Numbered from the stretch's first letter, positions 21,740-32,545 are shown. The stretch is DNA of 64,000 nucleotides from Trichomonas vaginalis G3 (GCF_026262505.1 NC_067207.1:3666252-3730251); one strand, 5' to 3'. Translations and numbers: made by a program. The notes: generated by a model from the sequence alone, not told the origin.

Positions 21740-22213
21740 ATGAGTGAATCAAAATTCGTGACTGTGAATCAATTAATGGATAAACTTTCACCAATTCTCA
21801 CCCGGGTTAAACAAGTAGACGTTTATTTTGATGATTGCGTACAAAGTTTATTTTATAAAGGTAAGTTTAATATTAAACCTATTGCTTTTGCATTTGATGG
21901 TAAATTAATCGAAAATTCAAAAATTTGGGAATCAATTCCGGATATTGAATTTATAACAAATATTAAGGATAAATGGTTTAAACAACAAAACCACCTCACT
22001 AAAGTTCTTTGTAGATTAATGATTAAAACTGAGGAAAAAGAATTTAACGGGTTTAAATATCATCCATGTAAAATTTTAGAACTTGGTAACGAAAAACTTC
22101 AGAAAAAATTAAACGCAAGACTATCAAAAGATAAAGTTAAAAGAGTAAATAAACTCGCTAAAGGTAATGGTAATGATGAAGAAGAATTTGATGAGTTCAA
22201 CATAGAACTTTAA
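21740..22213 (+). CDS. Polinton protein of unknown function
   Basis: A 157-residue charged protein with a Lys-rich segment and an acidic C-terminus, preceded by the element's usual T-rich upstream motif. No family recognised. It lies at the head of the morphogenesis block. Confidence 0.6.
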   Translation: MSESKFVTVNQLMDKLSPILTRVKQVDVYFDDCVQSLFYKGKFNIKPIAFAFDGKLIENSKIWESIPDIEFITNIKDKWFKQQNHLTKVLCRLMIKTEEKEFNGFKYHPCKILELGNEKLQKKLNARLSKDKVKRVNKLAKGNGNDEEEFDEFNIEL

Positions 22214-22217
22214 GAAA

Positions 22218-22586
22218 CTAATGATTATTTGAATTTATGAAATCAATTATTTGATTCATTCTTTCTTCAATCTCTTCTATTCTTTTTGTTAAATCATCTA
22301 TTTTCATTAATGAGGTGATTCTTGATTGAGGAATAGATTTCAAACTAACCACTCCTTTTATTTTTGAAATTTTGAATCCATCAACTTTAAAAATTTTATT
22401 CAATTTACATGTTGTCAATTCTTCAAATAATTTTTTATTATTAGCATAATAGTCATTAAATTCTTCAACAGATGAAAAAATTTTTATTTCAGTAATTGGT
22501 TTAACAACGTTTATTTTTTGTTGAACATTTTCACTTTCATTTATTTCTTCCTCCTCTGTTTCATTTATTTTTAAAATCGGTTTCAT
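22218..22586 (-). CDS. Small coiled-coil Polinton protein
   Basis: 122 residues with an acidic N-terminal stretch and a C-terminal heptad-like helix (LTKRIEEIEERMNQI). It faces the previous gene almost without a gap. Function unknown. Confidence 0.55.
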   Translation of the reverse strand: MKPILKINETEEEEINESENVQQKINVVKPITEIKIFSSVEEFNDYYANNKKLFEELTTCKLNKIFKVDGFKISKIKGVVSLKSIPQSRITSLMKIDDLTKRIEEIEERMNQIIDFINSNNH

Positions 22587-22653
22587 TTATCATTAAATAA
22601 AAATTAGAATATAAGCGATGAAATATATTTTTTTAATTAATATTAAATCAGAA

Positions 22654-22890
22654 ATGGCGGCAGGATTCTTTAAAAAATTATGGGATGGAATTAAGAAAGC
22701 TGCGGGTTGGGTTTATAAAAAGATTATTAAACCCGTTGCAAACTTTTTGGCACCAGTAGCGAAAACGGCAGGAACTATCATAGGTGGAGTATTAGGTACT
22801 AAAGCAGGTAATCCGGCGATGGGAGCACAAGCAGGTAACGCAGTTGGTGGAATTGCTGAAGGAATACTTAATAAAATAGGAGGTAGATAG
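22654..22890 (+). CDS. Small amphipathic Gly/Ala-rich Polinton protein
   Basis: The start is taken at 22654, giving 78 residues opening MAAGFFKKLWDGIKKAAGW, a strong amphipathic helix, then a Gly/Ala-rich hydrophobic tail. Such membrane-active small proteins are common in capsid-bearing elements, but no specific homology is claimed. Its opening is nearly the same as that of the facing gene 22915-23130. Confidence 0.6.
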   Translation: MAAGFFKKLWDGIKKAAGWVYKKIIKPVANFLAPVAKTAGTIIGGVLGTKAGNPAMGAQAGNAVGGIAEGILNKIGGR

Positions 22891-22914
22891 TGGAAAAATA
22901 AATAAATATTATTT

Positions 22915-23130
22915 TTATCTTAGTATCGGTTGTAGTCTTTGATAAACTTTTTCTCCTTTATTTAAAACTTCTCTTATTGGGGCAGCTTTTGGTGTTATTG
23001 ATTCAGCAACGTCACTAATTGCTTCTTTATTCTTAAATATCCAATTTGCCCCCTTCTTCAATGTTTCCCAAACTTTACTCGCTCCTCTTTTTACTTTATC
23101 CCACAGTTTCTTAAATATACCTGCAGCCAT
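22915..23130 (-). CDS. Second small amphipathic Polinton protein
   Basis: 71 residues beginning MAAGIFKKLWDKVKRGASK, close to the opening of the protein at 22654-22890 but with a different C-terminus, and encoded on the other strand. The two are probably diverged duplicates or share a functional N-terminal signal. Confidence 0.6.
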   Translation of the reverse strand: MAAGIFKKLWDKVKRGASKVWETLKKGANWIFKNKEAISDVAESITPKAAPIREVLNKGEKVYQRLQPILR

Positions 23131-23199
23131 AGTTGATTATTTCATTAAAATTAAAAATTCATTTTCATCTTTTAATTTTGATTTTTTATTTATTAATAA

Positions 23200-24840
23200 A
23201 TGACGACTAACTATTTGGTGCCAAACACTAAACCGATTAATGGAAATGTGTTTCATTCATTCGAAAAGATAAATGAAATATTCGCAAAGAATGACGGTAG
23301 AAGATATTATAGAGAACTTGAAAGTTCATGCTATGACTCTGATGCTCCATATTTTGATGATAAACAAACTCATTTAAGAATTACAAATCCGGCTCATGAT
23401 GTGAACCAATTAGGTGACACATATATTAAACGCAAAGTTAAAGCAACTCTAGTTTCAAATAAAGCTTTCACATGTGATGCCGCTTTTAAATGCATGCGTT
23501 TATTCGTTGGTTACAAATCATCAAATCAAAGCTTTAAACAATTAGAAGTAGAAACCGAAAGAGGTGATGCCGGTTATCTTCAGATGGATTGCGCCCGTGA
23601 ATCTTTCGCATTTGCAACATATAAACCAAAATCAGAAAGGAAAGTTAAAAAGTTTGTTCATTCGTTATATAATAATGTTCAAAAATATGATAACTCAGTA
23701 TGTGGTAAATATATTGACCCTTCAGAAGTTTTCAAGAAAGCAAATGAAGAAGTTGATGTCACTTTTGATATGATTATTCCGGTAAATGATTTGTTAGCAT
23801 TTCAGGCGTTCGATGATTATCCTAAATCATTTGGTGATATCATTCTTAAATATTATGTTTTCAGGGATACTTTAGTATTTTGTCAGGTTGACCCGTTAAG
23901 AGTTGCTGATTTACAAAATTACGTTTATGAAAAGATAACTGATGAAAATTATGAAAAGATTATGAATCATGTTTATAAATATGATCGCAAATTCCAACAA
24001 ATCGGACTTCCTGCCAAATTAATTACAAGCTTAGCCGCTACATCTGCTGACGCAACAGTTGATGACGTTATTATTTCATGCACAAAGATGGAAGTTTTAG
24101 AGGATAAATGCATTACACCAGGATACGGTTTAATTGAAGAATCAGTTAAAGCAATACCACGTTTATTCAGTAAGGAAGATCCATTCATGATTCCAGCTCA
24201 ACATATTGACGTTCGTTCACTAAATGGAGGTTGCATCACTCCTGAAGGTATTAGCTCAGATTTCTCATACGCTCTTCATAATGTTACAGATGTTGTGTTA
24301 GCATTTCCGAAGAATGCAATGCAAAGAACAGTTTTAGAAAATCCAATGCTTCGAGGTCTTCAGGTCACTATAGATTCCAGAAACTTCCCCGATCAAGCGA
24401 TGACCACAGTGGGCGACATATTCTTTACACGTATGCTTCAAGCTTCTGATTTAGATGGAGTGAATGAATGCACAGAAGAATACGAGGACTCATTAACTAG
24501 ACCACTGAATGCAGATGATGGCACGCCATTAGCTAGAACATGGAAAGACCAAACTTCATTCTTATGCACTATTCCAGTTCAACGTGATGGAGCGGGTATA
24601 TTCTTTGATGGATTAGAAACTTTCAACTCACAAGTTACAGTACAAGTGAAAGCTTATCCAATCATTCAGGGTGAAAATGACACTTACTGTTCAAAGGTGA
24701 CAAATCCTCCTCAGGTTTGGTTTACTAGGACTACATATTGGACATGGACACCGGATGAAGGTTTGAAATATCATCCAACAGGTACACCACCACAGTATAG
24801 AAGTTCATATGATGAAATATTGATGAATAGAAATGTTTAA
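23200..24840 (+). CDS. MCP: Polinton major capsid protein (double jelly-roll type)
   Basis: The 546-residue, beta-rich protein stands directly before the packaging ATPase, the usual place of the Polinton major capsid protein. Length and the alternation of strand-like segments with aromatic and Asn/Asp loops fit the double-jelly-roll capsid of the PRD1-adenovirus lineage. The assignment is from context and composition, not from an alignment. Confidence 0.8.
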   Translation: MTTNYLVPNTKPINGNVFHSFEKINEIFAKNDGRRYYRELESSCYDSDAPYFDDKQTHLRITNPAHDVNQLGDTYIKRKVKATLVSNKAFTCDAAFKCMRLFVGYKSSNQSFKQLEVETERGDAGYLQMDCARESFAFATYKPKSERKVKKFVHSLYNNVQKYDNSVCGKYIDPSEVFKKANEEVDVTFDMIIPVNDLLAFQAFDDYPKSFGDIILKYYVFRDTLVFCQVDPLRVADLQNYVYEKITDENYEKIMNHVYKYDRKFQQIGLPAKLITSLAATSADATVDDVIISCTKMEVLEDKCITPGYGLIEESVKAIPRLFSKEDPFMIPAQHIDVRSLNGGCITPEGISSDFSYALHNVTDVVLAFPKNAMQRTVLENPMLRGLQVTIDSRNFPDQAMTTVGDIFFTRMLQASDLDGVNECTEEYEDSLTRPLNADDGTPLARTWKDQTSFLCTIPVQRDGAGIFFDGLETFNSQVTVQVKAYPIIQGENDTYCSKVTNPPQVWFTRTTYWTWTPDEGLKYHPTGTPPQYRSSYDEILMNRNV

Positions 24841-24864
24841 AATTATAAATTTATTTTTGATTAA

Positions 24865-25692
24865 ATGGATTTAAATTCATACACTCCTTATGAAGAATTA
24901 GCAGGAGTATATAATACATACATAGATGATATGATTAATGAAGCATTGAGTGATAATAGAAATGCTCTATCTAAGGAAAAATTAATGAAAATTCCATATT
25001 CTGAATGTTACTTAAATTCAATCACTGCAGCAATTGGTAAACAAAATAAAGGTAAAACATTAACGATATTAAAACAAATTATCATTATTGCTAACACTTC
25101 CCCCTATTCACATGTGTTAATTTATATCAACCGTTCAGGTTCACCTTCAGATGATACATTTGAATCTTTAAAGCATTTAATCAAAATTCCAATTATTTAT
25201 TTATCACAAGAAGAAGCAGAAGATTATTTAAAAAACTTTTTAATGTATAAAGAATTATATAATACAATCAAGAAGCAAGGATTAGAGGATAAAATTATTG
25301 ATAAACAACGGGATGAATTATTTGAAACACTTTCTATTTCAAATTTTGATAGAGAATTTTTGCATTCACTCATTTTTCTAGATGATGCAGTGAAATCAAA
25401 ACTAATAACAAATGAGAAATCATATTTTAATCAGTTATTAACTCAATGTCGACACATTCAGTGTTCATTCTTCATGGCTGTTCAATACTTCAAAGCATTA
25501 AGCACAAACATTAAATCAAATCTATCAACACTTTTCATTTTCAGTGGGTTTAGTCGTCAACAGTTGAACGTTATGCTTTATCAAGTGAATTTACCAATGA
25601 GCATTAATGAACTTTACACACAATATCAGCAATTAGGTGAACATGGAAAAATAATAGTTGATTTAAATAAAGGAAGTGTTAAATTTGATTAA
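24865..25692 (+). CDS. Polinton genome-packaging ATPase (FtsK/HerA type)
   Basis: 275 residues. A Walker A-like motif IGKQNKGKT lies near residue 57, a Walker B-like SLIFLDDA near 175, and a downstream polar segment with TQCRHIQCSFF and AVQYF resembles the sensor region of A32/FtsK-type packaging ATPases. It sits 24 bp after the capsid gene, as expected of a DNA-packaging motor. Confidence 0.85.
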   Translation: MDLNSYTPYEELAGVYNTYIDDMINEALSDNRNALSKEKLMKIPYSECYLNSITAAIGKQNKGKTLTILKQIIIIANTSPYSHVLIYINRSGSPSDDTFESLKHLIKIPIIYLSQEEAEDYLKNFLMYKELYNTIKKQGLEDKIIDKQRDELFETLSISNFDREFLHSLIFLDDAVKSKLITNEKSYFNQLLTQCRHIQCSFFMAVQYFKALSTNIKSNLSTLFIFSGFSRQQLNVMLYQVNLPMSINELYTQYQQLGEHGKIIVDLNKGSVKFD

Positions 25693-25732
25693 CTTTTTAT
25701 AATTAATTTTTATTTTTTATTTATAATTAAAC

Positions 25733-26632
25733 ATGACAGAAATAGCAAATCTTCTACAGGTTCCATTAAAACAAGGAACAAACAAAAAGGGTGCATATAA
25801 TAGAACTATGAAAGTTCCTGATGGAATGAAAGAATTAGTTCATATTGTTGCTGGTCTTCAAAAAGATGTTAAACAAATGAGAAACGTTTTAACATTACCA
25901 GAAGCTCAAGCATATGCCAAACGTCAAGGTCCAAATTGGGAAGCACACGAAGCAGACATTACGGGTCCAAATGGAAAACCTGATGGTATAAATGAAGTTT
26001 TCGTTACTGATGGTCAAGGTAATATTAAAGTCATAAATGGTTACAAATTAACTATAACTGATTATCCTAAACGTAAAGCATATAATGAACGTTATCCTAT
26101 GCAATTTGATGAAAATGGAAAAGCTGTTAAACAATACATTGGAGAAGGTGAAAATGGTCCAATTAATTCATACCGTTATAATCCATATTCTTATTTCAAT
26201 GAAGAATTAAATGCTATTGAAGAGGGACCGGATGGATTACCACGATATTCTAACCAGTTTGATGGTCAATATGCAAATATTAGACCTGAAATTTCAGCTA
26301 AGAAATTCTTTAAAGTTGCTTTATTCGATCCAGTTTTCGCAAATGTTAAAGATGAACTTAAACATCAATTCCAACCAATTATAGTAGCAAGAATTGCATC
26401 AGGTGCTTTATCTCAAGCATTCAAAGATTTAATTAAGAAACCATTATATCAGCAACGAGGTTTAACTTATGATTTAGTTAAGGAATCAGATAAAAGAAAA
26501 TTTGAGAAATCAGATGATTATAAGAATGCAATTAATGAATATATTAGGTCTATTAATTACAATGAACCAGCTAAAAATCAACTTCAAGAACAAATACAGG
26601 GAATAATAGATTCAAAACTTCCAGCAAAATAA
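25733..26632 (+). CDS. Polinton morphogenesis-block protein of unknown function
   Basis: A 299-residue basic protein, polar throughout with Gly/Asn/Tyr-rich middle and no catalytic motif seen. Place and size suit a virion protein. An upstream T-rich motif precedes the ATG. Confidence 0.55.
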   Translation: MTEIANLLQVPLKQGTNKKGAYNRTMKVPDGMKELVHIVAGLQKDVKQMRNVLTLPEAQAYAKRQGPNWEAHEADITGPNGKPDGINEVFVTDGQGNIKVINGYKLTITDYPKRKAYNERYPMQFDENGKAVKQYIGEGENGPINSYRYNPYSYFNEELNAIEEGPDGLPRYSNQFDGQYANIRPEISAKKFFKVALFDPVFANVKDELKHQFQPIIVARIASGALSQAFKDLIKKPLYQQRGLTYDLVKESDKRKFEKSDDYKNAINEYIRSINYNEPAKNQLQEQIQGIIDSKLPAK

Positions 26633-26664
26633 AAGTTTAAATATATTTTTTTATTCGATTATAA

Positions 26665-26976
26665 ATGAGAAGACGTTTCACTAGTCAAAAGAACACTAAC
26701 GCAAAAGCAGAGATTACGGTTGGTTATAACGTAAATGATGATAAATCACGAATTATTCAAAATGTTAAAGTTAATGTTAGCCCTGAATTAACAAGGTCAG
26801 CAACTCAACCAAATTTATTAACTCGTGACTTACCGAAGAATGAGGAGAATGAAGAAAACCATGAGAATGGAGACCCAATCATTTTATCTGAACCCGGTAA
26901 AGAACCTGTTGAAATTCCCACTTATCCAACATACCCCCGCCTCTTTCATCAAACATCGAGAACCCATATAAAATAG
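26665..26976 (+). CDS. Small Polinton protein, N-terminally basic, C-terminally Pro-rich
   Basis: 103 residues with an Arg-rich start, a Glu/Asn-rich centre and a Pro/Tyr/Thr-rich end. Unrecognised; probably disordered. Confidence 0.45.
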   Translation: MRRRFTSQKNTNAKAEITVGYNVNDDKSRIIQNVKVNVSPELTRSATQPNLLTRDLPKNEENEENHENGDPIILSEPGKEPVEIPTYPTYPRLFHQTSRTHIK

Positions 26977-26993
26977 ACATTAATTCTGAATTA

Positions 26994-27335
26994 ATGAAAA
27001 TTTACCGTGATATAATAATTAATAATTATGATTCAATAATAAATTTAATTGACCAATCCGGTTTAATTATTTTACCTTATGAATCATTAATTCACATTAT
27101 CGCCATTCTTTGTGATGTTCAAGATTCAGACGTTAAGATTCAATTTTTCATAGATGATGAGGTTTCATGCTGCGGAACAGTTGCAAAAATAAATCCTATA
27201 AAGGATATTAGCACAATTAAGATATCAAAGAACGGAACAACAACTGAACTTCATTTAACATATAATGATATTTATAATAAAATAGTTGATGAATATAAAA
27301 TATCACTTGAAAAATTCTTTGTTAAGGCTATTTAA
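26994..27335 (+). CDS. Small Polinton protein of unknown function
   Basis: 113 residues, acidic, mixed helix and strand, with Ile-rich segments. It starts 17 bp after the previous gene and overlaps the facing gene by a few bases at its end. Confidence 0.45.
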   Translation: MKIYRDIIINNYDSIINLIDQSGLIILPYESLIHIIAILCDVQDSDVKIQFFIDDEVSCCGTVAKINPIKDISTIKISKNGTTTELHLTYNDIYNKIVDEYKISLEKFFVKAI

Positions 27336-27811
27336 TATTCAAGCATTAACATTATCGAATAATAATCCTTTGAATCATAATCAATAATAATTGACCTTTC
27401 ACCAGTTTCTATCGTTTGTTTTATTTCTTTTTGTTCCCCACTATCCGGATCGGTCATTGTAATTGTTTTTGTTATAGTATCAGCTTTATCTTTAACTTCA
27501 ATCTTTTTTCCATCGGGATATTTAAACCAAAATTCCAAAAATTCGATATTGTCAATCTGTTCATATTTTAATCTATCAATTACATTTTTAATACCATCTG
27601 AAAATCTTATGAAATGGTCATTATATGGGTTTGATTGAACTAAATTTGAATGAAGTGAAATATAACCTGTTGATGAATATGACACTGACTCATATTTTCT
27701 GAAAACACTAAAATTTATAACATGAATGAATTTCTTATTCGTTGAATTTATGAATTCTTGAGGTAATCTTATTCTAGTTTTATTTATCACTGGAAAATAA
27801 CGCTTTACCAT
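27332..27811 (-). CDS. Beta-rich Polinton protein, minor-capsid candidate
   Basis: Taking the first ATG, 159 residues rich in predicted strands. It is divergent from the next gene with about 20 bp between the start codons. Size and composition suit a single-jelly-roll minor capsid (penton) protein, but no motif proves it. Confidence 0.45.
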   Translation of the reverse strand: MVKRYFPVINKTRIRLPQEFINSTNKKFIHVINFSVFRKYESVSYSSTGYISLHSNLVQSNPYNDHFIRFSDGIKNVIDRLKYEQIDNIEFLEFWFKYPDGKKIEVKDKADTITKTITMTDPDSGEQKEIKQTIETGERSIIIDYDSKDYYSIMLMLEY

Positions 27812-27831
27812 ATTTTTAATCGTAATAAAAA

Positions 27832-28542
27832 ATGTCAATTATCAATATTATTTCGAATAATAACTGTGAATTAAATTTAACAGTTAGCGGAATTTATAAT
27901 GTTACTCTCGTTTCTGTGAGTGGTAAATTTAATCCCATTCTTTTAGACCCTTCAGATTATATATCATTTATTAAAGATGACCTTGAAAAAACGTATGATA
28001 TGTATATAAATAATGTGATAGCGAAATGGGATATTAACATGATTTTAAGTTATTTAAATGAATCATTTATCGTATGGTATGAAGAAAATTTTAAATCAAA
28101 ACCTGATAAACTTTTTGAACTTGATGAAATAAATAACCTTATTAAATTTCCGCTGAAAATTAAATTTTGTACTCCTCATCTTCGTTCATTGTTGGGGATA
28201 TTAAATTTTGAAAAAGATGTTGGGGATGTTTTGTATTCTGACACTGGTTCCAATTTCATTTTAATCAAATGTGATAAAGTTAATACCCCAATGAGATTTT
28301 CACATCAAACATTAGACCCTAACTCTTACCCATCAATACAAAACATTTTATCCATCAACTTAAACACATTTTCTTTATCATATCCGTTTCAATTATCCGG
28401 GAATTCATTTATTCTTCATTCAAAAGATTTATCAAATATTAAATTTAGAATAACTGACCTATTTGATTGTGATTTAGAATTTATGAATGAAATATTATGG
28501 CAATTTCAAATAGAGAAAATAGCTGATGAGATAACGGATTAA
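27832..28542 (+). CDS. Beta-rich Polinton protein, structural candidate
   Basis: 236 residues with alternating strands and a C-terminal block (IKFRITDLFDCDLEFMNEIL) like the last strands of jelly-roll virion proteins. Unrecognised; a second minor-capsid candidate. Confidence 0.45.
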   Translation: MSIINIISNNNCELNLTVSGIYNVTLVSVSGKFNPILLDPSDYISFIKDDLEKTYDMYINNVIAKWDINMILSYLNESFIVWYEENFKSKPDKLFELDEINNLIKFPLKIKFCTPHLRSLLGILNFEKDVGDVLYSDTGSNFILIKCDKVNTPMRFSHQTLDPNSYPSIQNILSINLNTFSLSYPFQLSGNSFILHSKDLSNIKFRITDLFDCDLEFMNEILWQFQIEKIADEITD

Positions 28543-28566
28543 ATATTTATTTTTAAATCGTAATAA

Positions 28567-31553
28567 ATGATTAAACAACAGCAACTTAAGGCGCAAAGCG
28601 CCCAGGTCCTTCAGACCATTACATACGCCATATATGCATATAATTCAAAGACGGCAGAACAAACGCAAAGGTTGAAATATGGAGATTTGGAGATAGTATT
28701 GAAAAATGACCATTTCGAATTCGTTTGCAAAGGTGGTGCAGTGATATCAAATATAAAAGAAATTTTATTTATGAATTCAAAAATTAAAGGAATAACGGAT
28801 GATATAACATCAATTCCACCAGAAGAACAGAGATATTACGCATTAAATGCATTTCCTAAAGTTTTGAAGATTGGAAGATTTAATTTAAATGAGGAATTCA
28901 TAGAAGGTTTCCTAAATGACATAATGAAGAAGGTGGATAAGGAATATGTGGATAGTGAGTTAATGAAGAAAGCAGATAAGGAATACGTTAATACTGAATT
29001 AAATAAGAAGGCAAATTTGGTTTATGTTGATGAAAAAGATAATGAAATTAAAGAAAAGGTTGAATGGTATCATGAATGGACATTGGAGACTTTTAAAGTT
29101 AAAGCTGATACAGAATGGGTTTCAGGATGTTTAGACCTTAAAGCAGATAAAACTTATGTTAACGATGAGTTAGAGAAGAAGGCAAATTTGGTTTATGTTG
29201 ATGAAAAAGATAATGAAATTAAAGAAAAGGTTGAATGGTATCATGAATGGACATTGGAGACTTTTAAAGTTAAAGCTGATACAGAATGGGTTTCAAAATG
29301 TTTAGACCTTAAAGCAGATAAAACTTATGTTAACGATGAGTTAGAGAAGAAGGCAAATTTGGTTTATGTTGATGAAAAAGATAATGAAATTAAAGAAAAG
29401 GTTGAATGGTATCATGAATGGACATTGGAGACTTTTAAAGTTAAAGCTGATACAGAATGGGTTTCAAAATGTTTAGACCTTAAAGCAGATAAAACTTATG
29501 TTAACGATGAGTTAGAGAAGAAGGCAAATTTGGTTTATGTTGATGAAAAAGATAATGAAATTAAAGAAAAGGTTGAATGGTATCATGAATGGACATTGGA
29601 GACTTTTAAAGTTAAAGCTGACACAGAATGGGTTTCAGGATGTTTAGACCTTAAAGCAGATAAAACTTATGTTAACGATGAGTTAGAGAAGAAGGCAAAT
29701 TTGGTTTATGTTGATGAAAAAGATAATGAAATTAAAGAAAAGGTTGAATGGTATCATGAATGGACATTGGAGACTTTTAAAGTTAAAGCTGATACAGAAT
29801 GGGTTTCAAAATGTTTAGACCTTAAAGCAGATAAAACTTATGTTAACGATGAGTTAGAGAAGAAGGCAAATTTGGTTTATGTTGATGAAAAAGATAATGA
29901 AATTAAAGAAAAGGTTGAATGGTATCATGAATGGACATTGGAGACTTTTAAAGTTAAAGCTGATACAGAATGGGTTTCAAAATGTTTAGACCTTAAAGCA
30001 GATAAAACTTATGTTAACGATGAGTTAGAGAAGAAAGCAGATAAGGAAAAAGTTATTTCATTCATTAATACTGAGTTAGCAAAGAAAGCTGATATATCAT
30101 TTGTTAATGAAGAAATAAAACAATCAGAGGTCTATTTTACTACACCATTTTTAAATTTTATGAAATCATCAGATAAAACCTTTGATATAGATTCTTTTGA
30201 ATGGATATGTTTCGATGGAGTGACCATGTATTTATTTTATACAGCTGGAGTGCTTTATTATTTTAAAACAAATGATTTTAAAAACTATGAATCATTTACT
30301 CCATCTGTTTGGAATCCTGATACACGAAAGCCAATCATTAATCCAAGAATTTTATATGTTGAATATAATAACGGTAAATTTATGGGAATGATAACGGTTG
30401 GAGATGATTTTTGCCCTTGTTATTCATTCGATTGTATCCAATGGTTCAAATGTAATTTAAATCAAGATGCTAAATTTAAATATCCAAATAATCCTATTAG
30501 ATGCGTTAATAATAAATGGGTACTAATTTATGAAGTCAATCAAATTTTCATTAGTGAGGATGGGATAAATTATTATATGTTTAGTATGATGTCATCAGAT
30601 TTGAAAATTGATTATACAAGTAAGTGGTATTACATTAACAACATGTATTTTATCCTACAAAATGATAAAATTTATAGATCATCTTCAATACCACAAGGTC
30701 AATTTGAACAAATTTTTCAAGCTGATGGAGAGATTGAAGCTTTATGTTATGGATCAAATGTTTATGTTCTCGTTTCGGGTGGAATGGTCTATTCATATCC
30801 TGTAAGTTATAACAGACATATTTATTTATCACAGGATTTATCAAATTGGGAATTGGTTTATTCATTCACTCCAAAACTTACTCGAAATTATAGATTTACT
30901 AATTTATTTTATATTGATGGGTATTTCATTGCTTTTGGATGTGGTGATTTAGTAAATATCAGTAGTGATGGAAGAAACTGGTCTGAAATCACAAAATTTC
31001 AAGATGTTAGAAAAGCAATTTTCAAAAATAATACGTTAATATTGATAACAAGACCAATTTTAATTTCTTACCCAGTTTCAATATTATATAATAAATTCAA
31101 TATTCATAATGGATTAAATACAATTCTTGAGATGATTTACCCCATTGGTTCTTTATATACATCAATGAACTCAACAAATCCCGCAACAGTTCTGGGTTTT
31201 GGTACGTGGCAGCAGATTGTAGACAAATTCTTATACTGTGCTAACTCTTCAAAGCAAACAGGAGGTTCGAAGAAAATTACTGAAGCAAACTTACCTGCGC
31301 ACACTCATACCGGAACGACAAACTTTTCTGGCGACCATAGCCACTCATTAAGAGACCACCCATTATACAACTCAGACTATAAAGCTGGCTATGATGTTTT
31401 ATCTCCATCTTATAACAATTCAGCATAAAAGACTTTTCGACCAACTGAATCAGGAGGAAATCATACACATACATTTACAACAAATCCAACAGGTTCGGGT
31501 GAAGATTATAGGCCACCATTTATGACTGTATTCGGATGGTTCAGAGCTGCTTA
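28567..31553 (+). CDS. Polinton tail-fibre-like protein with tandem repeats and a collar-type domain
   Basis: A very long fibre-like protein of about 950 or more residues. The order is a short N-terminal domain, a coiled-coil-like rod of KADKxYVNxEL repeats including six near-identical 57-residue units, a beta-propeller-like part with recurring F.S.DGxxW and YxxGxFI motifs, and a C-terminal domain with IGSLYTSMNSTNPA, GFGTW and a His-rich LPAHTHTG motif as in bacteriophage tail-collar and receptor-binding proteins. It carries about one break. By analogy it could be a capsid spike that binds cells or bacteria; this is inference. Confidence 0.75.
29011..30036 (+). repeat. Six tandem 171-bp units in the tail-fibre-like gene
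   Basis: Exact 171-bp (57-codon) periods start at 29011, 29182, 29353, 29524, 29695 and 29866. They are nearly identical; the visible variation is TCAGGA versus TCAAAA, giving Gly or Lys after WVS in the order G-K-K-G-K-K, plus one silent change in unit four. Confidence 0.97.
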
Positions 31554-31577
31554 AAGTCCTGAGCTCCAAAAGAGCGA

Positions 31578-31786
31578 ACAACATGACATTTTGACAACAG
31601 GTACGAAAGGAGGAAGGCATTTATGAATTATTTTTGAAGAACTGATGGTGTCACCACGTCACCATGTCACCAGGTTAATTAACTTCTCTTAAAATTACTG
31701 ACAACATGACATTTTGACAACAGTCCAGGAAATTTGATGCAGTCCAAAAATAAAGTTAGTTTTAAAATTATTTTTATTTTTTTATT
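31578..31786 (+). repeat. Polinton intergenic repeat, copy A
   Basis: It contains three spaced GTCAC motifs, a TTAATTAA palindrome and two copies of ACAACATGACATTTTGACAA. It leads into the T-rich motif upstream of the KilA-N gene. It matches 32546-32708 directly and 35082-35298 in inverse orientation. Confidence 0.85.
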
Positions 31787-31804
31787 TTGTATGTAAGAAC
31801 AGAA

Positions 31805-32470
31805 ATGTCAGTCGAAGCAAAAACATTCACGAACAAATCTAATGGCGAAACATTCACAAAAGGCACTTATAATGGTATTGAAGTCTTACGTAGAGACAAG
31901 GATGGTTACATTAATGCAACAAAGATGGCAAGAGAAGCGGGAAGGTTAAACCATTTAAACAGATTTCTCAATAGTACTAAAATGCAGGAAATTCTTGAGT
32001 TTTGGATGAACGAATACGGTCAAGCCAAAAGTGGCTCGACCTCAAAACAAGCATTTTATGAGCTTACTAAGGGTGTTATAAATGAATTCAAAGGTATTTA
32101 CATACATCCTGACCTCGTTCATTTTGTTGCTGAATGGTGCTCTGTAAAGTATGCATTTTATGTCAAAGATATTATGGACTCCATAGACAAGAAAGTTCAT
32201 GTGAAATTAGATGAAGAAGAACTCGAAGATACAGTAGAGAATGCTAAACATTTGTTTGAAGAAGAAGTTAGAAAAATGTGCGAAAAACAATTAGAACATG
32301 AACGTGAGATATGTTATGGTTATAGAGATTCTCCATACGAACTAGACCAATGGGAACAAGAAGATTTAAAGAGAGAATTTAGAGAATATGAACTCGCTAA
32401 GATAGCATTAGAAACTGCAGAAAAGAAGTTAAAAGTTTGGGGTCGTTTTGTACAAAAATATTGTGAGTAA
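31805..32470 (+). CDS. KilA-N domain protein of the Polinton
   Basis: 221 residues from the ATG at 31805. An N-terminal KilA-N DNA-binding fold is indicated by GYINATKMAREAGR near residue 38-51 and IHPDLVHFVAEWCS near 100-113, spacing typical of the family. The C-terminal half is a charged coiled coil. KilA-N proteins are frequent in large DNA viruses and phages and are thought to bind DNA. It is framed by two copies of the element's intergenic repeat. Confidence 0.88.
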   Translation: MSVEAKTFTNKSNGETFTKGTYNGIEVLRRDKDGYINATKMAREAGRLNHLNRFLNSTKMQEILEFWMNEYGQAKSGSTSKQAFYELTKGVINEFKGIYIHPDLVHFVAEWCSVKYAFYVKDIMDSIDKKVHVKLDEEELEDTVENAKHLFEEEVRKMCEKQLEHEREICYGYRDSPYELDQWEQEDLKREFREYELAKIALETAEKKLKVWGRFVQKYCE

Positions 32471-32545
32471 ATGAACCATTTATTTTTGTCATAAACGACC
32501 AAAAATATATTTTATCGTTAATGGTTTTTAGGTTATTCAATAATT

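Noticed and set aside
29011-30036. Regular direct repeats that could suggest a CRISPR-like array
   Set aside because: The whole 171-bp period is repeated without unique spacers, stays in frame, and encodes a protein rod.
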